Part shown: piece after piece, positions 12,815-21,295 of the stretch
Layout: each line of letters begins with the position of its first letter
Position numbering within the stretch: the stretch's first letter is position 1
NCBI RefSeq assembly: GCF_030128875.1
Contig: NZ_CP124620.1
Location: 3,793,001 to 3,857,000, forward strand
DNA length: 64,000 nt
Direction of reading: 5' to 3'
Source: Stenotrophomonas sp. BIO128-Bstrain
Lineage (GTDB): Bacteria > Pseudomonadota > Gammaproteobacteria > Xanthomonadales > Xanthomonadaceae
Program-made: the position numbers and the translations under genes
The notes under the pieces: generated by a model
Seen by the model: the letters and a program-made list of their open reading frames with translations, nothing else
What the model was told of the DNA's origin: nothing
The model's database searches: none

Positions 12815-13540
12815 TCAGCGCGCGGCGAGCGCCTGGGCGATCTCGGCCTGGATCGCGCGGGCGGCGGCCTGCGGGTCGCTGGCGAGCCGGATCGGGCGAC
12901 CGACCACGATCGCGTCGGCGCCGTCGGCAAAGCCCTGGGCCACGCCCACGGTGCGCTTCTGGTCATCACCGACCGGGCCACCGGGGCGGATCCCGGGGCA
13001 CACGATCGAGAAGCCGGCGCCGGTGGCCGCGCGGATCGGGCCGGCCTCCTGGCCGGAGGCGATCACGCCATCGATGCCGGCGGCCTGGGCGGCCAGCGCG
13101 CGCTCGACCACCACCTCCACCGGCTCGCGGTCGATGCCCATGCCGGCCAGGTCGCTGCGGCCCATCGAGGTCAGCACGGTCACCGCCAGCAGGCGCATGT
13201 CGCTGCCGTTGGCGGCCGCGCAGGCTTCCATCATCGCCGGGTGCCAGCCATGGATGGTGGCGTAGCTCACCGGCCACTGCGACAGCCGCTTGATCACCGC
13301 AGCGGCAGTGGCGGGGATGTCGAAGAACTTCAGGTCGACGAACACGCGCTTGTCGCGCGCGGCCAGCGCATCGAGCACCTCGAAGTACTCGCCGGAGGCC
13401 AGCAGTTCCATGCCGATCTTGTAGAACGACACCGCATCGCCCAGGCGATCGACCCAGGCCAGCGCGTCATCGCGGCCGGGCACGTCGAGCGCGAAGATCA
13501 GGCGCTCGTCGTCCCGCAGCGGCAGCGGCGCGCGGCTCAC
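12815..13540 (-). CDS. pyrF: Orotidine 5'-phosphate decarboxylase
   Basis: PyrF decarboxylates OMP to UMP, the last step of de novo pyrimidine synthesis. The active-site motif is [16 protein letters not shown], where the lysine/aspartate network is conserved; [11 protein letters not shown] at the N-terminus and [10 protein letters not shown] plus DAIVVGRPI near the C-terminus complete the TIM barrel signature. Length (241) fits the family. I chose a GTG start at 13540 giving [15 protein letters not shown]: the frame stays open far upstream, but that extension lies inside the phosphatase gene in another frame. The GTG overlaps the TGA of the upstream acid phosphatase gene as GTGA, so the two are probably translated together. 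Confidence 0.95.
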   Translation of the reverse strand: MSRAPLPLRDDERLIFALDVPGRDDALAWVDRLGDAVSFYKIGMELLASGEYFEVLDALAARDKRVFVDLKFFDIPATAAAVIKRLSQWPVSYATIHGWHPAMMEACAAANGSDMRLLAVTVLTSMGRSDLAGMGIDREPVEVVVERALAAQAAGIDGVIASGQEAGPIRAATGAGFSIVCPGIRPGGPVGDDQKRTVGVAQGFADGADAIVVGRPIRLASDPQAAARAIQAEIAQALAAR

Positions 13541-14460
13541 GGTGCGTAATCCAGCGCGGCGCGCTTGGCGTCGTGGCGGGCCTGGCGCGACTGGCTGTAA
13601 TCGTTGTTGAACTGGGCCGGCTCGAAGCCGCCGTAGGTCGGGTTGGGCAGCATCCACCAGCGCTCGCCGAACCAGTCGTGGTACTGCTGCAGCAGCGCGT
13701 CGCGGCCGTCGTTGGTGTTGGCGGTGACTTCCACGAAGTCGCCCAGCTGGTCGCCGAACTGCATCAGCACGCGGTACTTCTGGCCCGCCAGGCGGCGGCG
13801 GCAGTTCTTCTCGCTGCCGGCCTGCTCGCAGCCGTCCACCACGGTGCCCAGGCCGAGGAATACGCTGTCGTCGGCCACCGGCAGGCCCTGCTCGCGCAGG
13901 TTGGCCAGGGTGGCCTCCTTGAGATGCACGGCGCGGTTGGAGATGTACAGCAGGGTCACGCCCTTGGCGTTGGCCGCCTTGGCGAAATCGACCACACCCG
14001 GAATCGCCTTGGCCTTCTTTTCGGCCACCCACTGGTCCCAGCTCAGCTCGTCGTACTCCTTGCCATCGCGCACCAGGCGCGCCTGGTAGGGCGAGTTGTC
14101 CAGCACGGTTTCATCCACGTCCAGCACCACGGCCGGCTTCAGGCCCTTGGCGGCGTTGCCGCGTTCTTCCGGCACCAGCGCGTCCCAGTTGGGTTCCTTC
14201 AGCGCCTTGTCCAGGTGATCGGCGGCGGCGCGGTAAGTCTGCTCGGTGATCGCGCGGTATTCCTGCGCGCGCTGCATCCACAGCACGGCATTGAGGTTGT
14301 CATTGGCGGCCACGGCGGCATCGCCGGTGGCGGCCGGGGCGCTCGCGGCAGCCGCAACGGCCGGCGGGGCGGCATCGGCCGGGGTTTCGGTGCGCTTGCA
14401 GGCACTCAGTGCCAGCACGGCACAGGCAAGCACGGACAGGGAAACAGCACTACGACGCAT
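13537..14460 (-). CDS. HAD-superfamily acid phosphatase, lipoprotein e(P4) family (class C)
   Basis: A 307-residue lipoprotein phosphatase of the class C/e(P4) 5'-nucleotidase family, expected on the periplasmic face of a membrane. The lipobox is LALSAC at residues 15-20. The HAD nucleophile motif is [16 protein letters not shown], where the first Asp is the nucleophile. The family-typical [19 protein letters not shown] (motif II region) and the C-terminal QFGDQLGDF (motif III/IV aspartates) are present. It may salvage nucleotides or NAD-derived phosphate; overlap with pyrF hints at nucleotide metabolism but proves nothing. The start ATG at 14460 is best, because five codons upstream add nothing to the signal peptide. 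Confidence 0.92.
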   Translation of the reverse strand: MRRSAVSLSVLACAVLALSACKRTETPADAAPPAVAAAASAPAATGDAAVAANDNLNAVLWMQRAQEYRAITEQTYRAAADHLDKALKEPNWDALVPEERGNAAKGLKPAVVLDVDETVLDNSPYQARLVRDGKEYDELSWDQWVAEKKAKAIPGVVDFAKAANAKGVTLLYISNRAVHLKEATLANLREQGLPVADDSVFLGLGTVVDGCEQAGSEKNCRRRLAGQKYRVLMQFGDQLGDFVEVTANTNDGRDALLQQYHDWFGERWWMLPNPTYGGFEPAQFNNDYSQSRQARHDAKRAALDYAP

Positions 14461-14571
14461 GGCATTCACCGGCAACAGATTCGCGCCAGTTTACCGGCTT
14501 GTCCGGCGGCATTCATGCGCAAGGCGGGGCTCGGCTATGCTGCACGCCCCTGAAACACCCCGGAGCGCCCC

Positions 14572-15240
14572 ATGACCGACGACACCCAGACCCCTGCCCT
14601 GCCCGTGCTCAGCGCGGCCCAGGCCCGCGCGTTGGGCTGCCTGATCGAGAAGGAGGCGACCACCCCGGACGCCTACCCGCTCACGGTCAACGCCGCGCAG
14701 GTGGCGGCCAACCAGAAGACCGCGCGCGAGCCGGTGATGGCCCTGTCCGCCGGTGATGTGCACCATGCGCTGCGCCAGCTGGAAAGCATGGGCCTGGCCC
14801 GCCAGCAGTTTTCCTCGCGCGCCGAGCGCTACGAGCATCGCGCCGGCAGTGCGCTGGACCTGACCCGGCAACAGCTGGCCATCGCGGGCCTGTTGCTGCT
14901 GCGCGGCCCGCAGACGGTGAACGAGCTGCTGACCCGCAGCGAGCGGCTGTTCCAGTTCCAGGACGCGGAGGAACTGCGCCACCACATCGAGCGCATGATC
15001 CAGCGCGGTCTGGCGGTGCAGCTGCCGCGCGCCAGCGGCCAGCGCGAAGACCGCTACATGCACCTGCTGGGTGGCCCGGTGGATGTGCAGGCGTTGGCCG
15101 AGAGCTACAAGGGGTCTTCGTCGGGCGGTGGTGGTGGCGGTGGCAGCCCGGCGCTGGAAGCGCGCGTGCAGCAGCTGGAGGCCACGGTGGCCGAGCTGCA
15201 GGAGCAGCTGGCGGAATTGCGCGCGCAATTGGGCGGGTGA
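14572..15240 (+). CDS. yceH: YceH/DUF480 family protein
   Basis: This 222-residue protein matches the DUF480 (YceH) family, which has two winged-helix domains and no settled function. Typical phrases are [20 protein letters not shown] at the start and [19 protein letters not shown] in the middle. After a Gly/Ser linker (about residues 183-191) the last 30 residues form a Leu/Gln/Glu-rich coiled coil ([19 protein letters not shown]). That tail is common in this family. It is divergent from the phosphatase-pyrF unit. The start ATG at 14572 fits the family N-terminus. Confidence 0.9.
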   Translation: MTDDTQTPALPVLSAAQARALGCLIEKEATTPDAYPLTVNAAQVAANQKTAREPVMALSAGDVHHALRQLESMGLARQQFSSRAERYEHRAGSALDLTRQQLAIAGLLLLRGPQTVNELLTRSERLFQFQDAEELRHHIERMIQRGLAVQLPRASGQREDRYMHLLGGPVDVQALAESYKGSSSGGGGGGGSPALEARVQQLEATVAELQEQLAELRAQLGG

Positions 15241-15243
15241 GGC

Positions 15244-15323
15244 GCAGCCGACCAACGGTCGGCTCTACGCGTGTCGCTGATTGATTCGCTGGTGACGGGC
15301 AGCCGTCCAACGGTCGGCTCTAC
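15244..15323 (-). repeat. Two SMAG elements in direct orientation
   Basis: Elements at 15244-15268 and 15299-15323 each read GCAGCCG(A/T)CCAACGGTCGGCTCTAC. The second has one mismatch in the stem. They fill most of the spacer between the convergent yceH and acetyltransferase genes. Confidence 0.9.
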
Positions 15324-15358
15324 CGGTGGGTGGGTGTGGCGCGTGCACGTCGCCGGTG

Positions 15359-15889
15359 TCAGGGCGCCGGCGCGCCCGGGGTGGCGAACAGCAGCACCAC
15401 CTCCTCGTGTGGCGGCGGCAGCAGCAGGTCGCCACGATCCTCCATGCCCAGCTTGCGCAGCAGCGCGGCCGAGCGCACGTTGTCCGGGGACACGATGCCG
15501 TACAGGTCGGTGTGACCGAGCACATCGCGCGCGTAATGCATCACCCCGCGCGCGGCCTCGAACGCGTACCCGTTGCCCTCGTACTGGGCCAGCAACGCGT
15601 AGCCGATGTCCGGCGCCGGCAATCCATCGCGGCGCACCAGCCCGGCGTTGCCCAGCCACGCCCCGTCGCTGCGGCGGATGATCGCGTACATGCCGAAGCC
15701 ATTGAGGGTGTAGCTGCCCAGCACGCGCTCGGCGGTGTAGTCGCGCGCCTGCGCCAGGGTGCGTACGCCGCGGTCGGCGATGTTGCGGATGAAGCCCGGC
15801 TCGTTGAGCAGGGCCAGCATGTCGGCGGCATCATGGTCAGGGTCGATCAGGCGCAGGTGCAGGCGGTCGGTCTGGATCACGGCGGACAT
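15359..15889 (-). CDS. GNAT family N-acetyltransferase (RimJ/RimL type)
   Basis: A 176-residue GNAT acetyltransferase of the ribosomal-protein-Ala-acetyltransferase type (Acetyltransf_3). The N-terminal strand IQTDRLHLRLIDPDH is typical, as are GNAGLVRRDGLPAPDIGYALL (beta4) and the acetyl-CoA loop region QYEGNGYAFEAARGVMHYA, followed by SPDNVRSAALLRKLGMED (beta6/alpha4). The acceptor cannot be predicted. The ATG at 15889 is chosen because it starts immediately before the conserved first strand; the frame is open far upstream but that stretch lies over SMAG repeats and the rep gene. Confidence 0.9.
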   Translation of the reverse strand: MSAVIQTDRLHLRLIDPDHDAADMLALLNEPGFIRNIADRGVRTLAQARDYTAERVLGSYTLNGFGMYAIIRRSDGAWLGNAGLVRRDGLPAPDIGYALLAQYEGNGYAFEAARGVMHYARDVLGHTDLYGIVSPDNVRSAALLRKLGMEDRGDLLLPPPHEEVVLLFATPGAPAP

Positions 15890-15943
15890 GCGGGTTCCGG
15901 TGGAAGGCGATACGCCGATTGTGCAATGCGCGCCGCAAACCCG

Positions 15944-16029
15944 GTAGAGCCGACCGTTGGTCGGCTGCGCTTCGAGCCGGGATACGGCAACCGGCGCGCT
16001 TTGGGCAGCCGACCAACGGTCGGCTCTAC
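15944..16029. repeat. Inverted pair of SMAG elements
   Basis: A GTAG-first copy (15944-15968) faces a CTAC-last copy (16005-16029), separated by 36 bases. Besides their own hairpins the two copies can pair with each other into one long stem, the dimer arrangement common for this repeat family. Confidence 0.9.
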
Positions 16030-16041
16030 CCCGGCGGTGGG

Positions 16042-18018
16042 TCAGTCGAAGAGGGCCTGGATCGCGGCCAGGCCTGCGTTGGCGCGCTCTTTCTTGCGCG
16101 CGGCGTCGGCGACGGGATCGGCGCCGTCGCGCTGCATTTCCTCGGCCGGTATCTCTTCGAAGAAGCGGCTGGGCTTGAGCCGCACGTGCTCGCCGAATTT
16201 GCGGGTGAGCTTGCTGTAGCTCATCCACAGCTGCACCTTGGCGCGGGTGATGCCCACGTACAGCAGGCGTCGCTCTTCCTGCAGGTTGCCTTCGTCCAGG
16301 CTGACCTGGTGCGGCAGCACGCCGTCCTCGCAGCCGATGATGAACACGTACGGGAATTCCAGGCCCTTGGAGGCGTGCAGGGTCATCATCCGCACCTGGT
16401 TGCCACCGTCGTCCTTGTCGTTGCGCGAGAGCAGTGCCAGCTGCGCGGCCAGATCGGCGGTGGAGGCTCCGCGCGGACCGCCCTCGAACCACTGCGCCAG
16501 TTCTTCCAGGTTGCCGAGGCGACGCTGGTACACCGATTCTTCTTTGCACGAACTACGCAGATCCGAGACCAGCCCGGATTCCTTCACCAGCTTGCGCACC
16601 AGGTCGCCGGAGCTGAGCTTGGGCATCTCCGCACGCAGGTCGCGCAGGATGTCGGTGAAGCGGCTCAGGCCATTGGCCGCGCGCGGCGGCAACTGCGAGA
16701 GCGCACCGATCGCTTCGGCGGCATGCGCCATCGGCAAATCCTTTTCCGAGGCCAGCTCGGCCAGCTTGGCCAGGGTGCCGGCACCCACTTCGCGCTTGGG
16801 CGACTGCACCGCACGCATGAACGCCGTATCGTCGTCCGGGTTCACCAGCAGGCGCAGCCAGGACAGCGTGTCCTTGACCTCCTGCCGTTCCAGAAACGCG
16901 GTGCCGCCGGTGATGTGGTACGGCGCGCGCACCAGCTGCAGCGCTTTTTCCAGCGGCCGCGACTGGAAGTTGCCGCGGAACAGGATGCAGAAATCGCTCC
17001 ACGGAATCTTCCTGGACGTCGCCAGGAACGAAATCTCCGCGGCCACTTTTTCCGCTTCATGCTCGCTGTTGCGGCACTCCCACACGCGGATGCGCTCGCC
17101 GTCGGCCTGGTCGCTCCACAGCTTCTTCAGGTGTTCGTGCGGGTTGTTGGCGATCAGTGCGTTGGCCGCGCGCAGCACGCGGTTGGAGCAGCGGTAGTTC
17201 TGCTCCAGCTTGATGATTTCCAGCGCCGGGTAGTCGCGCGCCATCTGCTGCAGGTTTTCCGGGTTCGCACCGCGCCAGGCGTAGATCGACTGATCGTCAT
17301 CGCCCACGCAGGTGAAGTTGCCCTTGCTGCCGGCCAGCTGCTTGAGCAGTCGGTACTGGGCATCGTTGGTGTCCTGGCATTCGTCCACCAGCAGGTAGCC
17401 GATGCGCTCGCGCCAGGCCAGTGCGATCTCCGGGTTTTCTTCCAGCACCTGCACCGGCAGGCGGATCAGATCATCGAAATCGACCGCGTTGAACGCGGTC
17501 AGCCGCAGCTGGTAGCGCTCGTAGACGCTGGCCGCTTCCTTCTCGCGCGTGCTGCGTGCCGCGGCCATCGCCTGCTCGGGCGAGAGACCGGCATTCTTGG
17601 CGCGCGAGATCAGGTTCTTCACGTCCTCGATGTCGTCCGGCTTGGCCCCGTACATCAGGTCCTTGACCTGTGCGGTCGAATCGTCGGCATCGAAGATGGA
17701 GAACCCGCGCTTGAGCCCCACCGCAGCGTGTTCGATCTGCAGGAACTTCAGCCCCAGCGCGTGGAAGGTACAGATCGTCACTTCATCGGCATCGTCACCG
17801 CGCAGGCGCTTGGCCACGCGCTCGCGCATTTCCTTGGCCGATTTGTTGGTGAAGGTGATCGCCGCGATCCGCCGCGCCGGGTAGCGCTTGCTGGCGATCA
17901 GCTGGCCGATCTTCTCCACGATCACGCGCGTCTTGCCGCTGCCCGCGCCGGCGAGCACCAGCAGAGGACCTTCGCAGTGCATCACTGCCGCGTGTTGGGG
18001 AGGATTGAGACCGTGCAT
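16042..18018 (-). CDS. rep: ATP-dependent DNA helicase Rep
   Basis: A superfamily 1A 3'-5' DNA helicase of the Rep type, 658 residues, which clears obstacles ahead of the replication fork. Motifs in order: Q-motif NPPQHAAV, Walker A AGAGSGKTR (about residue 24), motif Ia ITFTNKSAKEM, Walker B LLVDECQDTN, motif III GDDDQSIYAWRGA, motif IV LEQNYRCS, motif V MTLHASKGLEFPYVF and motif VI LLYVGITRAK. This order and MHGLNPPQ at the start suit Rep better than UvrD. The ATG at 18018 gives the conserved N-terminus. It is divergent from the tetratricopeptide-like protein gene at 18144. Confidence 0.95.
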   Translation of the reverse strand: MHGLNPPQHAAVMHCEGPLLVLAGAGSGKTRVIVEKIGQLIASKRYPARRIAAITFTNKSAKEMRERVAKRLRGDDADEVTICTFHALGLKFLQIEHAAVGLKRGFSIFDADDSTAQVKDLMYGAKPDDIEDVKNLISRAKNAGLSPEQAMAAARSTREKEAASVYERYQLRLTAFNAVDFDDLIRLPVQVLEENPEIALAWRERIGYLLVDECQDTNDAQYRLLKQLAGSKGNFTCVGDDDQSIYAWRGANPENLQQMARDYPALEIIKLEQNYRCSNRVLRAANALIANNPHEHLKKLWSDQADGERIRVWECRNSEHEAEKVAAEISFLATSRKIPWSDFCILFRGNFQSRPLEKALQLVRAPYHITGGTAFLERQEVKDTLSWLRLLVNPDDDTAFMRAVQSPKREVGAGTLAKLAELASEKDLPMAHAAEAIGALSQLPPRAANGLSRFTDILRDLRAEMPKLSSGDLVRKLVKESGLVSDLRSSCKEESVYQRRLGNLEELAQWFEGGPRGASTADLAAQLALLSRNDKDDGGNQVRMMTLHASKGLEFPYVFIIGCEDGVLPHQVSLDEGNLQEERRLLYVGITRAKVQLWMSYSKLTRKFGEHVRLKPSRFFEEIPAEEMQRDGADPVADAARKKERANAGLAAIQALFD

Positions 18019-18143
18019 GCCATCTCCAGGGGAGGGGCATTGTACCGGCCTTGGTCGGCCCGCATCGACGCGCCACCGCCCGGATTGACGCCTTCACGGG
18101 GGTGGGGTATCCATTGTCCTGATCGACGCAGAGGACGCGACGC

Positions 18144-18869
18144 ATGGCAATGAGCAGGAAAGGACGCGGGGTGTGGATGTTGGTCGCGGCCCTCGCGGCC
18201 TTGCCCGCCTGGGGGCAGTCGAGCCAGCCGGACCTGCGTGCCCAGGATGCACAGGACACCGACGCCTTCCTGAACCGGCACCCCGACCTGCGTTACCGCA
18301 AGCTCGGCAAGGAGGCCCAGGCGCGCGGCCGCCTCGAGGAAGCGCGGCGTTTCTACCGCCTCGGCGCCCGCCATGCCGACAAACTGTCCCAGGCCGCGCT
18401 GGCCGAGATGTGGTGGAACGGCCAGGGCGGCGGGCAGGACCGGGCGCTGGCCTATGCCTGGATGGACCTGGCCGCCGAGCGCGGGACCGAGTTCCTGCTG
18501 GTGCTGCGTGAGCGCTACTGGGCTGCGCTGACCCCGGACGAGCAGACCCGTGCGGTGCAGGAAGGCCAGGCCCTGTACGCCGAGTTTGGCGACACGGTGG
18601 CCCAGCCCCGGTTGGAGCGTGAGCTCCGCCGCGGGCTGAGTGAGGTCACCGGCAGCCGAACCGGCTCGGTCGGCGGCATGCGCATGCTGGTCCGCGATGA
18701 TCGCGGCCAGCGCTACGTGGAGCCGGACGTGTTCTATCGGGACGAATACTGGCAGCCGGCCCAGTACTGGCAATGGCAGGCGCGGCAGCTGGAGGCGGCC
18801 GGGCGTGCCATCGGCACCGGGAGCGTGGAGGTCGGCATGCCGACCACGGTACCGGGCTTGTGGGACTGA
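18144..18869 (+). CDS. Secreted protein with Sel1/TPR-like helical repeats, unknown role
   Basis: This 241-residue protein has a cleavable signal peptide (GVWMLVAALAALPAWGQS). After it comes a short helical repeat region resembling Sel1-type repeats: GRLEEARRFYRLGARHADKLSQAALAEM, then QDRALAYAWMDLAAERG. The C-terminal part (VGGMRMLVRDDRGQRYVEPD, then DEYWQPAQYWQWQARQLE) is rich in Tyr and Trp and not recognised. An AGAGGA ribosome site precedes the ATG at 18144. It is divergent from rep and followed by tdk after 47 bases. A periplasmic location is likely; function unknown. Confidence 0.75.
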   Translation: MAMSRKGRGVWMLVAALAALPAWGQSSQPDLRAQDAQDTDAFLNRHPDLRYRKLGKEAQARGRLEEARRFYRLGARHADKLSQAALAEMWWNGQGGGQDRALAYAWMDLAAERGTEFLLVLRERYWAALTPDEQTRAVQEGQALYAEFGDTVAQPRLERELRRGLSEVTGSRTGSVGGMRMLVRDDRGQRYVEPDVFYRDEYWQPAQYWQWQARQLEAAGRAIGTGSVEVGMPTTVPGLWD

Positions 18870-18916
18870 ACCGATCCGGCGCCATGCCGGGGCCGCCGAA
18901 CGGATAAAATCCCGGC

Positions 18917-19528
18917 ATGGCCAAGCTCTATTTCTATTATTCGGCGATGAACGCCGGCAAGACCACGACCCTGCTGCAGTCGGCGCACAACTACCGCGAG
19001 CGGGGCATGCGCGTGGCCATCCTGACCCCGCGGCTGGATGATCGCGCCGGGCACGGCGTGGTCGCCTCGCGGATCGGCCTGAAGGCGGACGGGATCGCGT
19101 TCCACCCCGACACCGACCTGCAGCAGCTGATCGCCGAGGACATCGGCACGCACGGCCCGCTGGGCTGCGTCCTGGTGGATGAGGCGCAGTTCCTGAGCCG
19201 CAGCCAGGTGTGGCAGCTCAGCGAGGTGGTCGACCAGATGCGCATCCCGGTGCTCTGCTACGGCCTGCGCACCGATTTCCGCGGTGAGCTGTTCGAAGGC
19301 AGCCAGTACCTGCTGGCCTGGGCCGATGAGATGCAGGAGATCAAGACGATCTGCCACAGCGGCAAGAAAGCCACGATGACCGTGCGCGTGGACGAGCACG
19401 GCCACGCGGTGCAGGACGGGCCGCAGGTGGAGATCGGCGGCAACGAGCGCTATGTGTCGGTAAGCCGCGCAGAGTTCAAAAAGATCATGCGCGGTGAAGG
19501 CCGTATCGACCCGTTGCAGGCCGGTTGA
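18917..19528 (+). CDS. tdk: Thymidine kinase (type II)
   Basis: Tdk phosphorylates thymidine or deoxyuridine for nucleotide salvage in the cytoplasm. The Walker A is [13 protein letters not shown] (about residue 9), Walker B is [10 protein letters not shown], and the substrate lasso region ends with [12 protein letters not shown]. Length (203) is normal. The structural zinc site of type II kinases normally uses four cysteines or Cys/His; here the usual C-x-C pair reads [10 protein letters not shown] and the usual VCR reads VSR, so two expected cysteines are Ser. Enzyme function is still likely because the nucleotide sites are intact. The ATG at 18917 starts the conserved [15 protein letters not shown]. 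Confidence 0.95.
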   Translation: MAKLYFYYSAMNAGKTTTLLQSAHNYRERGMRVAILTPRLDDRAGHGVVASRIGLKADGIAFHPDTDLQQLIAEDIGTHGPLGCVLVDEAQFLSRSQVWQLSEVVDQMRIPVLCYGLRTDFRGELFEGSQYLLAWADEMQEIKTICHSGKKATMTVRVDEHGHAVQDGPQVEIGGNERYVSVSRAEFKKIMRGEGRIDPLQAG

Positions 19529-19601
19529 CCCGCCTCCCCGTCAGCTTCACCCGGGCGCCTGTCCGCGCGCCGGGTGAGGTGGGTCGGCGGTTGCCGGCGC
19601 C

Positions 19602-21203
19602 TCAGTACAACGTGCGCTCCGCCGCGCCCTTCGGCGGCGGGCTGTACTGATAGAGCCAGGTTTCGGTCAGCGTTTTCCCGCCACTGCGCAGGTACAGGCG
19701 GATGTCGATCTGCTCGGTCGAGTCATCCGGCGGCACCACGTCGAACATCGCACGGTAGCCCCTGATCTCGCGCAGCGGGCGCGCCGAAACGATCTCGGTG
19801 CGGCCACGGCTGACCTGCACGACGGCCTCGACTTCGCCCTTGTCGATCATCGCGGCCAGTTCGCCCCCTTCGAAATCGACCGCGAAGCGCCACGAGAAGT
19901 ACTCGCGCTTCTTGCCGATCACCCCGCCCAGGCCGGTACGGGTGGCCACGCAGTGCGCCAGCGGCGGGCGCGCCGGCGGCTCCGCGCCCCAGAACAGGCG
20001 GTAGCCGAGCAGCAGCTCCTGGCCCGGCTGCGGCTTGGCCTCGGGATTCCAGAACGCCACGATGTTGTCGAAGGTCTCATCCACGGTCGGGATTTCAACC
20101 AACTGCACCGAGCCCTTGCCCCATTGCCCCTTCGGTTCGACCCACAGGCACGGACGCTTCTCGTAGAAGACGCCGTCGTCCTGGTAATGGTCGAAGTTGC
20201 GGTCGCGCTGGAGCAGGCCGAAGCCGCGCGGGTTGTTGTCCACGAACATGTTGAAGCGCAGGTTGTACGGGTTGCACAGCGGGCGCCAGATCCATTCGCC
20301 GGCGCCGGTCCACATCGACAGGCCATCGGTATCGTGGATTTCCGGGCGCCAGTCCCAGGCCATGCGGCGGTCGTTCTCGCCGACCTGGTACATGCTGGTG
20401 CACGGGGCGATGCCCAGGCGCTCGATCGCCTTGCGGGGGTAAAGCGCGCAGTCGATGTCCATCAACAGCACATCGCCGTTGGTGATCGCAAAGCGGTAGG
20501 CGCCGGTGGTGCTGGGTGAATCCAGCAGGGCGTAGACCACCAGCGTGTTCGAGTCCGCTGCCGGCTGCTCCAGGTAGTAGGCGATGAAATCCGGGAATTC
20601 CTCGGGCTTGCCCATGCCGGTGTCGATCGCCAGGCCGCGCGCGGATTGGCCGTACTGGCCCTCCTTGCCGACCGCGCGGAAATAGCTGGCACCGAGGAAC
20701 GCGGCGAAGTCGCGGTCGGTGTCCTTGCGGGTATTGAGGCGGAAGCCGGCAAAGCCCAGGTCGGCCGGCAGGTGGCTGCCCTTCAGGCCGCTCTTGCCGT
20801 AATCGAAGGCGGCGCCGTCATAGGCCAGTTCCTGCGCCTTGCCGTCGGTCACGTCGAACATCCGCACCGGGGAATGGAAGTACAGCCCCAGGTGGAAGAA
20901 CTTGGCTTGGTAACGCCCGGGCTGGTCGGCCCACAGGGCGTGGTCCTGACGGTACTGGATGGACTGGTACTGGTCCCAGTCCAGCCCTTCCACCGGGCCC
21001 GGCAACGTGCGCTTGTGGCTCTGGTAGGCGGCCTGGGACAGCGCGCGGGCCTGCCCTTTGAGCGAGGCGAAATCGAACGGCTGCGGCTGGCCCAGCCGGC
21101 GCAGGCCGACCTGGTTGCCCTGCGCGGCGCAGGCCGGCAGTGCGGGCAGGCCGAAAGCGGCCAGGGCCACGGAGGCATTGCGGAGGAAGTCGCGTCGTTG
21201 CAT
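19602..21203 (-). CDS. opgD: Glucans biosynthesis protein D (OpgD/MdoD)
   Basis: OpgD acts in the periplasm on osmoregulated periplasmic glucans, controlling their backbone structure. The 533-residue protein has a twin-arginine export signal (MQRRDFLRNASVALAAFG). The mature part shows MdoG/OpgD family phrases such as FHLGLYFHSPVRMFDV, YGQSARGLAIDTGM, WIWRPLCNPYNLRF and GFGLLQRDRNFDHYQDD. No partner opgG or opgH is present in the window, so it stands alone. It is convergent with tdk; the 73-base spacer contains an imperfect GC hairpin but no clear T-run. The ATG at 21203 is the start of the Tat signal. Confidence 0.95.
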   Translation of the reverse strand: MQRRDFLRNASVALAAFGLPALPACAAQGNQVGLRRLGQPQPFDFASLKGQARALSQAAYQSHKRTLPGPVEGLDWDQYQSIQYRQDHALWADQPGRYQAKFFHLGLYFHSPVRMFDVTDGKAQELAYDGAAFDYGKSGLKGSHLPADLGFAGFRLNTRKDTDRDFAAFLGASYFRAVGKEGQYGQSARGLAIDTGMGKPEEFPDFIAYYLEQPAADSNTLVVYALLDSPSTTGAYRFAITNGDVLLMDIDCALYPRKAIERLGIAPCTSMYQVGENDRRMAWDWRPEIHDTDGLSMWTGAGEWIWRPLCNPYNLRFNMFVDNNPRGFGLLQRDRNFDHYQDDGVFYEKRPCLWVEPKGQWGKGSVQLVEIPTVDETFDNIVAFWNPEAKPQPGQELLLGYRLFWGAEPPARPPLAHCVATRTGLGGVIGKKREYFSWRFAVDFEGGELAAMIDKGEVEAVVQVSRGRTEIVSARPLREIRGYRAMFDVVPPDDSTEQIDIRLYLRSGGKTLTETWLYQYSPPPKGAAERTLY

Positions 21204-21295
21204 GCAGGCAGCGATGGCAGGGAAGGGCCGGCCATCATAGGCACGCAGACGTTAATTCGCCGAGGTGAATGCGCGGCGGCGTTCAGCCAGCACGG

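Noticed and set aside
12815..14032. pyrF with a long N-terminal extension
   Set aside because: The extra 160 codons overlap the phosphatase gene in another frame and match no family; the GTG start at 13540 gives the normal length.
19529..19601. Terminator between tdk and opgD
   Set aside because: A TCACCCGG...CCGGGTGA pairing exists but is interrupted and has no T-run; too weak to list as a terminator.
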